A stretch of DNA of 48,060 nucleotides from Chthonomonadales bacterium (GTDB taxonomy: Bacteria; Armatimonadota; Chthonomonadetes; Chthonomonadales; CAJBBX01), in contig JAAYVH010000090.1 in NCBI GenBank assembly GCA_012517255.1, positions 1 through 48,060 of the forward strand, given 5' to 3'. How positions within the stretch are numbered: position 1 is the first letter of the stretch; each line of letters starts with the position of its first letter. The translations under genes were made by a program, and so were the position numbers. The notes beneath the pieces were generated by a model. It did no database searches. It saw only the letters and a list, made by a program, of their open reading frames with translations, and was not told where the DNA came from. Positions 7,618-15,471 of the stretch are shown in pieces.

Positions 7618-8588
7618 CCTCGCGCGAACGCTTTCGCCTGACGATGTCGTATGGCAGGCCCGACCGCCCGCCTCTGTTTGAGGAGGGACTGCGCGACGAC
7701 GTCATGGAGCGCTGGCGGGCGCAGGGCCTGGCCAGTGAGGATGAGCTCCGAGCGATGGTAACCTTCGATCGGCGCGAGCGCATCACGCTGGATACGTCTC
7801 CGAAGCCTGCCCTGACCGCTCCCATGCCCTGCGACGCCGATATGTCGGAGCTCCGAAGGCGCTTCAATGCGTCCGCTCCGGGGCGACTGCCAGAGGAATG
7901 GGGCCAGTGCATCGAGCAATGGCGGACCCGGGATACCGTGCTCGAGCTGTTTGTCCACTCGGGGTTCTTCCTGACTCAGGGCGCCGACATCTGGGATCGC
8001 GTGCATCGCATCCTCCTGATGAGCCATGACGCCCCCGACCGGGTGCTAGGCGTGATGGAAGCCGTCGGGGCCTGCGCCACTGAGCTGGTCCGCCGCGTCC
8101 TGGCAGACGTCGAGGTCGACATGGCCATCTTCTCGGAACCTATCAGCGGTCCTGATCGCCCGTTGCTAGGACCCCGCATGTACGAGCGGCTCGTTCTGTC
8201 AACCTACCGGCCCATCGTGGCGGAACTCCACCGGGGCGGCTGTGCGGCCATCGTGTTCCAGACCTATGCCAACACCCGGGCTCTGCTCCCGAGCGTTGTC
8301 GAAGCTGGTTTCAACTGCCTGTGGGCGGTGGAGAGCGGCGAGGGCGCCATGGACTACGCCGAGATCCGTCGCGAGTTCGGGCGCGACCTCCGGCTCATCG
8401 GAGGCATTGACCTCGACCTGCTGCGCACCGACCCGCCGACAATCCGCCAGGCGATGCGACGCATTGTGCCGCCGCTGCTGGCCGACGGGGGCTATGTCCC
8501 GCTTGCCGATGGGCGTGTGCGTTCCGACGTGCACCTGGCCAACTACCTGTGCTATCGGGAAGAGCTCATGCGTCTGACCGCCGCGTAG
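7614..8588 (+). CDS. Uroporphyrinogen decarboxylase (UroD/HemE) superfamily protein
   Basis: The 324-residue protein has the superfamily N-terminus (SRERFRLTMSYGRPDRPP), a central FSEPISGPD segment, and a C-terminal barrel part LIGGIDLDLLR...GGYVPLADGRV. This pattern is common in the UroD-like branch that includes methyltransferase MtaA/CmuA relatives and many functionally unassigned proteins of glycan-degrading bacteria. It is less like true HemE, which has a different N-terminal substrate loop. Corrinoid or methyl-transfer chemistry is therefore possible but unproven. It starts inside the stop codon of the exporter gene. A CTCGCCGGCGAG palindrome lies at 8611-8622 between this gene and the convergent DUF5131 gene. 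Confidence 0.85.
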   Translation: MTSRERFRLTMSYGRPDRPPLFEEGLRDDVMERWRAQGLASEDELRAMVTFDRRERITLDTSPKPALTAPMPCDADMSELRRRFNASAPGRLPEEWGQCIEQWRTRDTVLELFVHSGFFLTQGADIWDRVHRILLMSHDAPDRVLGVMEAVGACATELVRRVLADVEVDMAIFSEPISGPDRPLLGPRMYERLVLSTYRPIVAELHRGGCAAIVFQTYANTRALLPSVVEAGFNCLWAVESGEGAMDYAEIRREFGRDLRLIGGIDLDLLRTDPPTIRQAMRRIVPPLLADGGYVPLADGRVRSDVHLANYLCYREELMRLTAA

Positions 8589-8637
8589 GCGAGTGATGCT
8601 AAGGCCGTGCCTCGCCGGCGAGCGCGGGGATCGGTGT

Positions 8638-9372
8638 CTACGCTGAGGCTCCCATTGGCCTGGGAACAAGCGTCGGGAACTCGTCCCAGGTCCGTCCCTC
8701 CAGGACACGTCCTGTCCGGCCCTTGCGCGTACCGCCCCATTGCTTGAAGAAGAACGGTACGTGCTGCGCCGAACACGCGTCGCGCAATGCGAGCACCCAT
8801 TCCTTGCGCATCGGCCTGGCCTTCGGGCCGGATTCCCCGCCAACGATCACCCAGTGGATTCCGCTCAGGTCCGGCGCAACGATGGGACCGAGCAATGGCT
8901 CGAACGAGATGAACTTGACACGCGCTGGAGTCTCGCGGAGCAGGCTGATCCGAGCGATGACTGCGGGGTGCTCCACGGTAACGCCCATCCATATGTGCTC
9001 GGGCCACGGCAGTGCAGCCGCAACTTGAGCCAAGCGCTCTGGCCGCTTCGTGAGGATCTGGTACTGGTGATGGTCGGCTTCAACCATCGTGTCGAAGACG
9101 CGCGCGATGAAATCGAGCGGCACGTCTTCGTGGAACAGATCCGACATGGAGTTCACGAAGATGCGTTGGGGTCGGCGCCACCTTCGAGGCAAGTCCACCG
9201 CGTCTTCATGAAGAGTCACATGGAAGCCGTTGCGATAGCGGGGATGACCCATGGCCTGAAGCCTGCGAGCCATGCGTTCGGCGTAGCAGTTCTTGCACCC
9301 GGCGCTGATCTTCGTGCAGCCGGTGACCGGATTCCAGGTCGCATCGGTCCATTCGATGAGGGAGCTAGCCAT
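8638..9372 (-). CDS. Three-Cys-motif protein, DUF5131 / phage Gp37-Gp68 family
   Basis: The 244-residue protein begins [17 protein letters not shown] and carries Cys19, Cys26 and Cys29 (C-x6-C-x2-C) followed by YAERMA. This is the hallmark of the Gp37/Gp68-DUF5131 family. Further family blocks are [43 protein letters not shown] and VIVGGESG. The cysteines could bind a metal or an Fe-S cluster; the fold is thought to be related to spore photoproduct lyase-like radical SAM proteins, but that is inference here. It is the established genomic partner of TcmP, which lies directly upstream and overlaps it by 8 bp (9365-9372). The start at 9372 is chosen because the family N-terminus begins there and GGGGA lies upstream; the open frame to 9681 is TcmP shadow. 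Confidence 0.92.
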   Translation of the reverse strand: MASSLIEWTDATWNPVTGCTKISAGCKNCYAERMARRLQAMGHPRYRNGFHVTLHEDAVDLPRRWRRPQRIFVNSMSDLFHEDVPLDFIARVFDTMVEADHHQYQILTKRPERLAQVAAALPWPEHIWMGVTVEHPAVIARISLLRETPARVKFISFEPLLGPIVAPDLSGIHWVIVGGESGPKARPMRKEWVLALRDACSAQHVPFFFKQWGGTRKGRTGRVLEGRTWDEFPTLVPRPMGASA

Positions 9373-10246
9373 GCCTGTGCTTCCCCGCAATGTCGCCGGC
9401 GATCTTGACGGCCAGTTCTCCCCCTTTCTTATTTGTCGCAGCGAAGCAGAGCATGAAGAGGCACGCGCCCTTGCTATTGTACAGGAGGTACGGCGTCTTG
9501 AGTACGAACTTGAAGGGACCACTAAGGCGCTCAAGCATATACTCCGCCAGCCGGCCCGGACTCGCCAGACGCTCGACGTTCTCTTCCGGGCCGAACAGTG
9601 TGTTATGGCTTTGATGCATGTAGACACGATCGTACCACTCGTGGGACCCAAAGAACCGATCCAGTCTTCGAACCCATGCACTTGGCGGCGGCTCGTGCGG
9701 CAGAAGTCTCATGAGCGCTCCGATAGGCACCAGAAGCCACAGGTCCAGGCCCTTGGCTTCGGAGAGAACCTCAATGGTGTTCCACTCCACCTGCATCGCA
9801 TAGGGATCAAGGAAAACCACGGCCCGGTCGAACGGACTGAGGGTCTTTACCCAGCGCGGAAGAACCTCGTTGGCATCACCGAGATGGACGGTCGCTTTCA
9901 GGTCGCTGAACCGCTCGCGAATCAACTGCTTCAGTTCCTCGAGAGCTGTGCGATCGGAGTCCACGAACACGTACCTATCGAAGGGCAGAGAAATGCTCAT
10001 CGCGCGATAGGCACTGCCCCTGTAGAACTCGGTGATCTCGCCATCGTCTTGACCATCGAAAAGACCAGGCTCGCCTGCAGACGTGGCGATCTGTCGGAGG
10101 CCAGGCCCAGCGAATGCGTCCACATACGTCGTCGTAAACCGCCGGGCTTTCTCGTTGCCCCGCATGATAGTCATGTAGGCCTCTAGATACCTCTCTACTA
10201 TTTCCAGCTTGTCCTCGGTCCAGGGACCTCCAAAGGCACGAGCCAT
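9365..10246 (-). CDS. tcmP: Three-Cys-motif partner protein TcmP
   Basis: The 293-residue protein starts with the TcmP signature ([19 protein letters not shown]). It shows a methyltransferase-like Rossmann layout: VDAFAGPG (42-49) as the SAM-binding loop, VFVDSD (93-98), GDAN (123-126) and FLDPYAM (145-151), the position of the DPPY-type catalytic loop. A nucleic-acid or protein methyltransferase role is inferred; the family is defined by its pairing with the three-Cys-motif protein that follows. The gene pair travels together in scattered bacteria, often in accessory DNA. Base composition looks somewhat less GC-rich than the flanking genes, which would fit lateral acquisition. GGAGA lies just upstream of the ATG. 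Confidence 0.92.
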   Translation of the reverse strand: MARAFGGPWTEDKLEIVERYLEAYMTIMRGNEKARRFTTTYVDAFAGPGLRQIATSAGEPGLFDGQDDGEITEFYRGSAYRAMSISLPFDRYVFVDSDRTALEELKQLIRERFSDLKATVHLGDANEVLPRWVKTLSPFDRAVVFLDPYAMQVEWNTIEVLSEAKGLDLWLLVPIGALMRLLPHEPPPSAWVRRLDRFFGSHEWYDRVYMHQSHNTLFGPEENVERLASPGRLAEYMLERLSGPFKFVLKTPYLLYNSKGACLFMLCFAATNKKGGELAVKIAGDIAGKHRHG

Positions 10247-10324
10247 CGTTCTCCAGTCTCCGCGAGCCGTCCGTCCTCACCGAACACTCGGCGACACGAC
10301 GATGAAACGGAAATGGCCTTGCCC

Positions 10325-11245
10325 CTATCCCCCTTTCTTCTTCGACTCCAGGGCCTTCCAGGTCTGGTCCACGACCTCGTCTATCTGCTGCTCGCTCTCG
10401 AAGCCGACGACCATCAGGTCAATGACGCCGCTGTCGAGGCTGAACTTCACGGATTCGTAGGCGCGGTCGAGCTTGTCCGGGCCTTTGGCCATACGGCCCT
10501 CGGCGAGAACCTTCATGCCGATGACGCCCTTGCCGGCGTCCTTCATCTTCTTGAGCACCTCGCGCACCCGTGGCGGGGAGTTTTCTGCGCTCTCGCCAGG
10601 CGGTACGTCCATGATCCGCCCCCATGGGTTGTAGCGCGCCAGGTCCACATCCACCCAGGGCTCAGCCGCGGCGGTTTCGAGGGCTCCGAAGTGATGGCAG
10701 GAGACCCCATGCGCTCGGATGATCTTCTTCTTCTTGAGCTCCTCCATCACGTCCATGGCGCCGCGCAGGACTACGTTCCAGTCGGCCTGCATCATACAAT
10801 GGAGCAGAACGATGTCAATGTAGTCGGTCTGGAACTCGTTGAGAAACCGCTCTATGTCAGCCCGAACGCCCTCAGGGGTGCGGCTGTTCGTCTTGGTCTG
10901 TATCACCACGCTCTTACGCGGTATTCCGATGGATTTCAGGGCTCTGCCCATGTACGGGTTGGAGCCGTACTGGTCGGCGCAGTCGAGGAAGGTGATGCCC
11001 CGATCGTAGGCGTGCTGCACCAAGGCGGTGAATCGATCCTGCCCCAGGCGAGTTTGGTTGGACTGCTTGCCTCCGCCGACGGTACCGGTGCCGATGCCAA
11101 TCAGCGAGGCTCGCAGACCGGTCTTGCCCAGGCGCACCTGCGGTAGCTTTTTGGTTGACTGGGCCGCTGCATCTGCGGTCCCGGCAAGGGCCAGCGCGCC
11201 AGCGGCCGCGGCGGCGTCACGCACGAACTCGCGTCGGTTGATCAT
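10325..11245 (-). CDS. Tat-exported aldo/keto reductase
   Basis: This 306-residue NADPH-dependent reductase of the AKR superfamily has the complete catalytic tetrad: D88 and Y93 in FLDCADQYG, K118 in VVIQTKT and H149 in IVLLHC. The N-terminus NRREFVRDAAAAAGALALAG has the twin arginines and hydrophobic stretch of a Tat signal, so the folded enzyme with cofactor is probably exported. The natural substrate is unknown; in this setting an oxidised sugar is plausible. It lies 50 bp after the sialidase-like gene on the same strand and is likely the last gene of that cluster. The small tail is Lys-rich (ALESKKKGG). Confidence 0.92.
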   Translation of the reverse strand: MINRREFVRDAAAAAGALALAGTADAAAQSTKKLPQVRLGKTGLRASLIGIGTGTVGGGKQSNQTRLGQDRFTALVQHAYDRGITFLDCADQYGSNPYMGRALKSIGIPRKSVVIQTKTNSRTPEGVRADIERFLNEFQTDYIDIVLLHCMMQADWNVVLRGAMDVMEELKKKKIIRAHGVSCHHFGALETAAAEPWVDVDLARYNPWGRIMDVPPGESAENSPPRVREVLKKMKDAGKGVIGMKVLAEGRMAKGPDKLDRAYESVKFSLDSGVIDLMVVGFESEQQIDEVVDQTWKALESKKKGG

Positions 11246-11295
11246 GGTATATGCTCCTTAACGATCCGTAGGGGGATGGATGGCACATCGGTACG

Positions 11296-12417
11296 CTATG
11301 GAAGAGCGCGGTCGGCAAAGCGGACGGCGATCGCTTGCTCGACGCCCGGCAGTTCCGTCGTTCCCACGGAGTAGTATAGACACACGATGGTTCCGTCGCG
11401 CAGTCGAACTCCGCTCGGATAGCCGCAGTCGCCGTTCTGCGAGGTCCAGGCCACGAGATGCCGCCCAGCGTAGTCCCACGTGCGCCCGCCATCCTTGCTC
11501 GTGATGGCCATGACACCGAGTGGCGCATGGCGTCTGCCGGTGAGCATCAGCACCCGCTTGCCGGACAGATGGACGAGATCGGCAGGATGCTCGGGCCATG
11601 CGCGATCGGGACCACCGGTCACGGGCGCTGGCGGCGACCACGTTCGCCCGCCATCCGCGGACTCGCAGACGTCCAGTTGCCCCTTGCCGGTCCGCATGGC
11701 TGCCAGAATCCGCCCGTCGGGCATCGGCAGCAGGGCTGTCTCGTTGTGATCTGCCGCAGAGACGAGGCTGAAGTCGCCCCAGGTCTCGCCGTTGTCTCTG
11801 GAGCGCAAGATGCCGACCAGATCACCGCGCGAGCCAGCCGGGGGCTTGCCGGGACCGTCATACGCAGGATCGGCTTCCCCGTAGACCGACATGAGCGATG
11901 TGCCATCCTTGAGCGTGACGATCCGTCCGTACGGAGAACCGACTCTGCCAATGGGACCGGCGTTGAGAGGACGCCTGCCGAACCACGTCTTTCCGCCATC
12001 CTTCGATGTGACGTAATACAGGGCGAAGCTGCCCGTGTTCGGGTTCCATGAGCCGTCGGCATTGTAGGCGGAGCACTCGGCATAGGCCACGACAATGGTG
12101 CCATTGCGCATCTGGCCTACAGCCGGGTTGCGGTCATCCCACGGGCCATCAACGAGAACCGTGGGCTCCGACCAGGTCTTGCCCCCATCCTTCGACTCGA
12201 TCCAGTCGAGGCGCCCGGCTTTGCCGAGGTGCGGCGCTCCCCCGCGCACAACAGCCGCCAGTCGTCCGTCTTTGAGCTGTATGAGAACCGGGAAGTAACC
12301 GCCGCCACGCACGGCAATGGTGCGCGTTGCAGTGTCGAGTCTGGGCAACGCGGTCTCATCCGGTGCTGCCGTTGTCATTGTCATTGCTCCCGCGAGTGCG
12401 ATCATCAGAACTCTCAT
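11296..12417 (-). CDS. Secreted sialidase-like BNR/Asp-box repeat protein
   Basis: The 373-residue protein has a signal peptide (RVLMIALAGAMTMTTA) and five Asp boxes (two SKDGGKTW, SRDNGETW, SADGGRTW, SKDGGRTW). These mark the blades of a six-bladed sialidase-type propeller. PHLGKAGRLDWIES and WDDRNPAVGQ match the substrate-side strands of the exo-sialidase-like family. The classical FRIP motif is replaced by GYFPVLIQLKDGR, so true sialic acid cleavage is not assured; many such proteins act on other glycans or only bind them. Its ATG overlaps the stop of the GH110-like gene (ATGA), so both are made from one message and probably act on the same glycan. Confidence 0.88.
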   Translation of the reverse strand: MRVLMIALAGAMTMTTAAPDETALPRLDTATRTIAVRGGGYFPVLIQLKDGRLAAVVRGGAPHLGKAGRLDWIESKDGGKTWSEPTVLVDGPWDDRNPAVGQMRNGTIVVAYAECSAYNADGSWNPNTGSFALYYVTSKDGGKTWFGRRPLNAGPIGRVGSPYGRIVTLKDGTSLMSVYGEADPAYDGPGKPPAGSRGDLVGILRSRDNGETWGDFSLVSAADHNETALLPMPDGRILAAMRTGKGQLDVCESADGGRTWSPPAPVTGGPDRAWPEHPADLVHLSGKRVLMLTGRRHAPLGVMAITSKDGGRTWDYAGRHLVAWTSQNGDCGYPSGVRLRDGTIVCLYYSVGTTELPGVEQAIAVRFADRALP

Positions 12418-14114
12418 GGCGTCATCCGTACGTCTTTCTTGAAGCCCGCCCCCTGGCGGTCCTCAGGCACATGGTTGCCTTGCAGCCGAACGTTGCCGCA
12501 GTTGATGATCCGGACGCCGTAGGCGGCCTCATCGCGGCCTGGATTTCTGCACACATTCCTCAGCGTGTTGCCCTCGATGGTCAACCCCTCGACGCCTGCG
12601 GCGAGTATGCCGCCGCCGTCTGCGCCCTCGATGGTGTTGTTCCGCAACACGGTGTTGCGGTGCACGCCCGGTTTCGGCGGATAGGCGAAGTCCTTTAGCC
12701 ACGCCATGGCCATCAGCGAGGCGTCTCCCGATGCTGCCCCGTAGTTGCAGTCTATGAAGCGGCTATTCCGCACGATCACGTCCCGGGTGCCGATGCTCTC
12801 AAAGAAGTGGACCACTTCGGTGAGCACGAGGACGCCCGGGCCGGTGCAACGGTCGAAGGTGCAGCCCTCGATGATGGCATCGCGCGTCTGGCAGAGCACG
12901 CCGCGCGCCCTGTTCAGCCGCACCGTGCAGTTGCTCATGCGCAGCTTCGGCGTTCTGCTCGCGTTGCCGAGCACATCCCCCTCTCGAAGCTCAGCAGGCA
13001 GCGGCTCCGCGAACTCCACCCGATGGGTGATACGATCGTCCTCCAGCACGGCGCTCCGGACAGTCGCATGACCGTAGGCGATGAGGTCGTCGGTGTGGAA
13101 TGTCTCCATCACGTCGCCGGGGTCGGGCAGGTCTGCCATCTTCAGGTTGTGCTGGGCGAGCACGGTCCGTTCGTCGAGCCGCTTCTGAACCGTCAGATAG
13201 AGGCCCGACTTGACATTGGCCCCATCGTCGCCCATCCCCTCGAAAACGCAGTTTCGCAGGGTCACCGTACCCTTGCAGCCCATGAAGTGGGTAGCGTCAG
13301 CGGTGGCCGACATGGGATGGCGTGTGCCCGGGCGCGGAATAACCCGGAGCCCCTCGATCGTGACGTCACGCGAATGCACGGCGATGAGCCCCATGCCGGG
13401 CACGGAGTGCATGGTCACATTTCGGGTCCTCACGTTCGAGCACCGGTGGAAGCTGACGCCGTTGTAGCCGTAGACCTGGTGGCGCAGGACAACCAGGACG
13501 CCCGGTTTAACCGCGATGGGCCATTTCAGGCGCAGACGGAGCACCTGCGGCCTTATCAGCTCCGTGAGCTCGACCCCGTTGTACACATCCAGTCCGCGGC
13601 GGAGCGGCGTGCGTGTCGCGGGGTCGTACTCCATGAACGCACCGACAGGCTCTCCGCCTTTGACGGGATACTCGGGTTCAACCTCCACATCGAAGCTGCG
13701 CTCCGTCGCAGCGATGACTCGCCCGACGGAAAACGGCGCGGGCGCCCACTCCAGCGTTACGTTGCGGAGCGTGATATTGGTGCACCGATGGAAGGTCAGG
13801 CCCTGGGCGAGCCCGTGGAACCGGAACTCCGATCCGCCCCCGTCTATCTCGATAGCATCGAGCCCGTCCAGCGCCATCATGGCACCGGGGCTGGCCGGGT
13901 TCGATCCGGCATGGAACTCGTAGCGCCCTTTCGGGAAGACGAGGCGGCCGCCTTTGAGCTTGCCAATCTCCTCTATGGCCCGCGCGACAGCTGCAGTGTC
14001 ATCCTTGCCATCGTTGGGACGAGCGCCGAAGGCTCGCACATCGAGGACACGGCTCGGGCCACTGGAGGCCGCGGTCGCCACCAGCATCGCCATCAGGGGC
14101 ATGAGAGCCAGCAT
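12414..14114 (-). CDS. Secreted right-handed beta-helix protein, GH110-like (alpha-1,3-galactosidase-like)
   Basis: The 566-residue protein has a signal peptide (MLALMPLMAMLVATAASSG), a pectate-lyase-like start (VLDVRAFGARPNDGKDDTAA) and many parallel beta-helix turns (for example ITLRNVTLEW, VIVRNSRFIDC, LTIEGNTLRNV). The block DATHFMGCKGTVTLRNC followed by EGMGDDGANV closely resembles the active-site region of GH110 exo-alpha-1,3-galactosidases, where the paired acids are catalytic. A blood-group-type alpha-galactoside substrate is therefore a reasonable hypothesis. GGGAGG precedes the ATG by 6 nt. It is the first gene of an apparent minus-strand operon with the sialidase-like protein and the aldo/keto reductase, and is divergent from pfkA across 148 bp. 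Confidence 0.85.
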   Translation of the reverse strand: MLALMPLMAMLVATAASSGPSRVLDVRAFGARPNDGKDDTAAVARAIEEIGKLKGGRLVFPKGRYEFHAGSNPASPGAMMALDGLDAIEIDGGGSEFRFHGLAQGLTFHRCTNITLRNVTLEWAPAPFSVGRVIAATERSFDVEVEPEYPVKGGEPVGAFMEYDPATRTPLRRGLDVYNGVELTELIRPQVLRLRLKWPIAVKPGVLVVLRHQVYGYNGVSFHRCSNVRTRNVTMHSVPGMGLIAVHSRDVTIEGLRVIPRPGTRHPMSATADATHFMGCKGTVTLRNCVFEGMGDDGANVKSGLYLTVQKRLDERTVLAQHNLKMADLPDPGDVMETFHTDDLIAYGHATVRSAVLEDDRITHRVEFAEPLPAELREGDVLGNASRTPKLRMSNCTVRLNRARGVLCQTRDAIIEGCTFDRCTGPGVLVLTEVVHFFESIGTRDVIVRNSRFIDCNYGAASGDASLMAMAWLKDFAYPPKPGVHRNTVLRNNTIEGADGGGILAAGVEGLTIEGNTLRNVCRNPGRDEAAYGVRIINCGNVRLQGNHVPEDRQGAGFKKDVRMTP

Positions 14115-14262
14115 GGGAAGCCTCCCGATCGAGCCGCCAATGTTCGCGCAGGCGTAGGAGTACCGAACGACGGGTTAGGTATCATGCTAGAGAAGTTCCA
14201 CGTCGTCTGCAGGCTGTCCTTCTCGGGCCTGCACCCGATCCATGGGCGACGAAGGAGTTGTC

Positions 14263-15339
14263 ATGGCTCAGCGCTCCAAACCGAAGACTATCGGCGTTCT
14301 CACTTCTGGCGGCGACTGTCCGGGACTCAATGCCGCCATCCGCGGCGTTGCCAAGGCCGCGATCAGCACCTACGGCATGGAGGTGTTCGGCTTTCTCGAC
14401 GGGTTTACGGGCCTCGTGGAGAACCGGTTCATGCGTCTCTCCGACCACGAGCTTTCCGGACTGTTGACGCTGGGCGGCACGATCCTCGGCACAAGCCGGC
14501 ACAAGCCGCAGCGCATGCCCGGTCCTGACGGAGCCCCGCGCGACATGACGGGCGCCGCCATCGAGACGTACCGGCGGTTGAACCTGGACTGCCTCGTCTG
14601 TATCGGCGGAGGCGGCACCGCCAAGGTCGCCATGCACCTGAAGAAGAACGGGCTCCATGTGGTGACGCTGCCGAAGACCATAGACAACGACGTTGCCGAG
14701 ACCGATGTGACGTTCGGCTTCGACTCGGCCATGTCCATCGCAACAGAGGCGCTCGACCGCCTGCACACGACGGCATCCAGCCATCAGCGGATCATTCTGG
14801 TCGACATGATGGGCCACAACACGGGCTGGCTAGCCCTTGGGGCGAGCCTGTCGGGCGGCGCCGACGTATGCCTCATTCCAGAGATCCCCTACCAGCTCGA
14901 CCGCGTCGTAGAGGCCGTTGCCCGCCGCAGGGAGAAGGGGCGCCGATTCAGCCTCGTGGCCGTCGCCGAGGGGGCCACGCCGGCTGGCGACGAGAGCGGC
15001 AGGAAGTCCGATGAGGCGCTCGATCAGACGGGCGTCACCAGCGCCCGCCTCGCGGGCGTACTCGAGAAGGCGCTGGGCATGGAGAGTCGCGTCACGACGC
15101 TCGGTCATGTCCAGCGAGGAGGCATTCCGTCTCCCACCGACCGCCTCCTGGCGACCCAACTGGGCGTGAAAGCCGCAAGCCTCATTGCCGACGGCGCGTT
15201 CGGCGTCATGATCGCCATACGGGGCGAGGAGCTTGTGCCCGTTCCCCTGGAGCAGGTCGCCGGCAAGAAGCGCACTGTACCGCTCGACCATCCGTGGATC
15301 CAGACCGCCCGCCTGATTGGACTCTCGCTGGGCGATTGA
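14263..15339 (+). CDS. pfkA: 6-phosphofructokinase
   Basis: The enzyme phosphorylates fructose-6-phosphate, the committed step of glycolysis, in the cytoplasm. The 358 residues include [18 protein letters not shown] (11-28), IGGGGT (114-119), PKTIDND (137-143) and MGHNTGWLA. The Lys of PKTIDND is the signature seen in PPi-dependent enzymes and in some long ATP-dependent clades. The site that is GGDG in E. coli PfkA and GGDD in PPi-PFK is GGGG here, so the phosphoryl donor cannot be read off. An ATG at 14242 is in frame, but the ATG at 14263 has GAAGGAG 5 nt upstream. A strong hairpin at 15368-15398 follows. Confidence 0.95.
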   Translation: MAQRSKPKTIGVLTSGGDCPGLNAAIRGVAKAAISTYGMEVFGFLDGFTGLVENRFMRLSDHELSGLLTLGGTILGTSRHKPQRMPGPDGAPRDMTGAAIETYRRLNLDCLVCIGGGGTAKVAMHLKKNGLHVVTLPKTIDNDVAETDVTFGFDSAMSIATEALDRLHTTASSHQRIILVDMMGHNTGWLALGASLSGGADVCLIPEIPYQLDRVVEAVARRREKGRRFSLVAVAEGATPAGDESGRKSDEALDQTGVTSARLAGVLEKALGMESRVTTLGHVQRGGIPSPTDRLLATQLGVKAASLIADGAFGVMIAIRGEELVPVPLEQVAGKKRTVPLDHPWIQTARLIGLSLGD

Positions 15340-15367
15340 TCGGACCCACCCGACCGGTCGGACTCGT

Positions 15368-15398
15368 GCCAGGGGCCGCCTGCATGGCGGCCCCTGGC
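15368..15398. terminator. Bidirectional terminator hairpin between pfkA and the MFS gene
   Basis: A perfect 13-bp stem, GCCAGGGGCCGCC (15368-15380) and its complement (15386-15398), closes a TGCAT loop. It sits between two converging genes. No long U-tract follows on either side. Confidence 0.75.
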
Positions 15399-15471
15399 GA
15401 TTCATCAGGTCGGCGGGCTGCTTGCTTCTGAGGACGAGGCCTCAGCGGCAAGCAGCGGACCTCCGCACGGA

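Noticed and set aside
14115-14262. A promoter for pfkA around TATCAT at 14180
   Set aside because: No acceptable -35 box is found at the right distance, so no promoter is listed in this divergent gap.
12807-14528. 573-residue plus-strand open frame opposite the beta-helix gene
   Set aside because: It is antisense to a gene with clear domain structure, is rich in Arg/His/Ala shadow-type composition, shows no family motif, and has no ribosome site.
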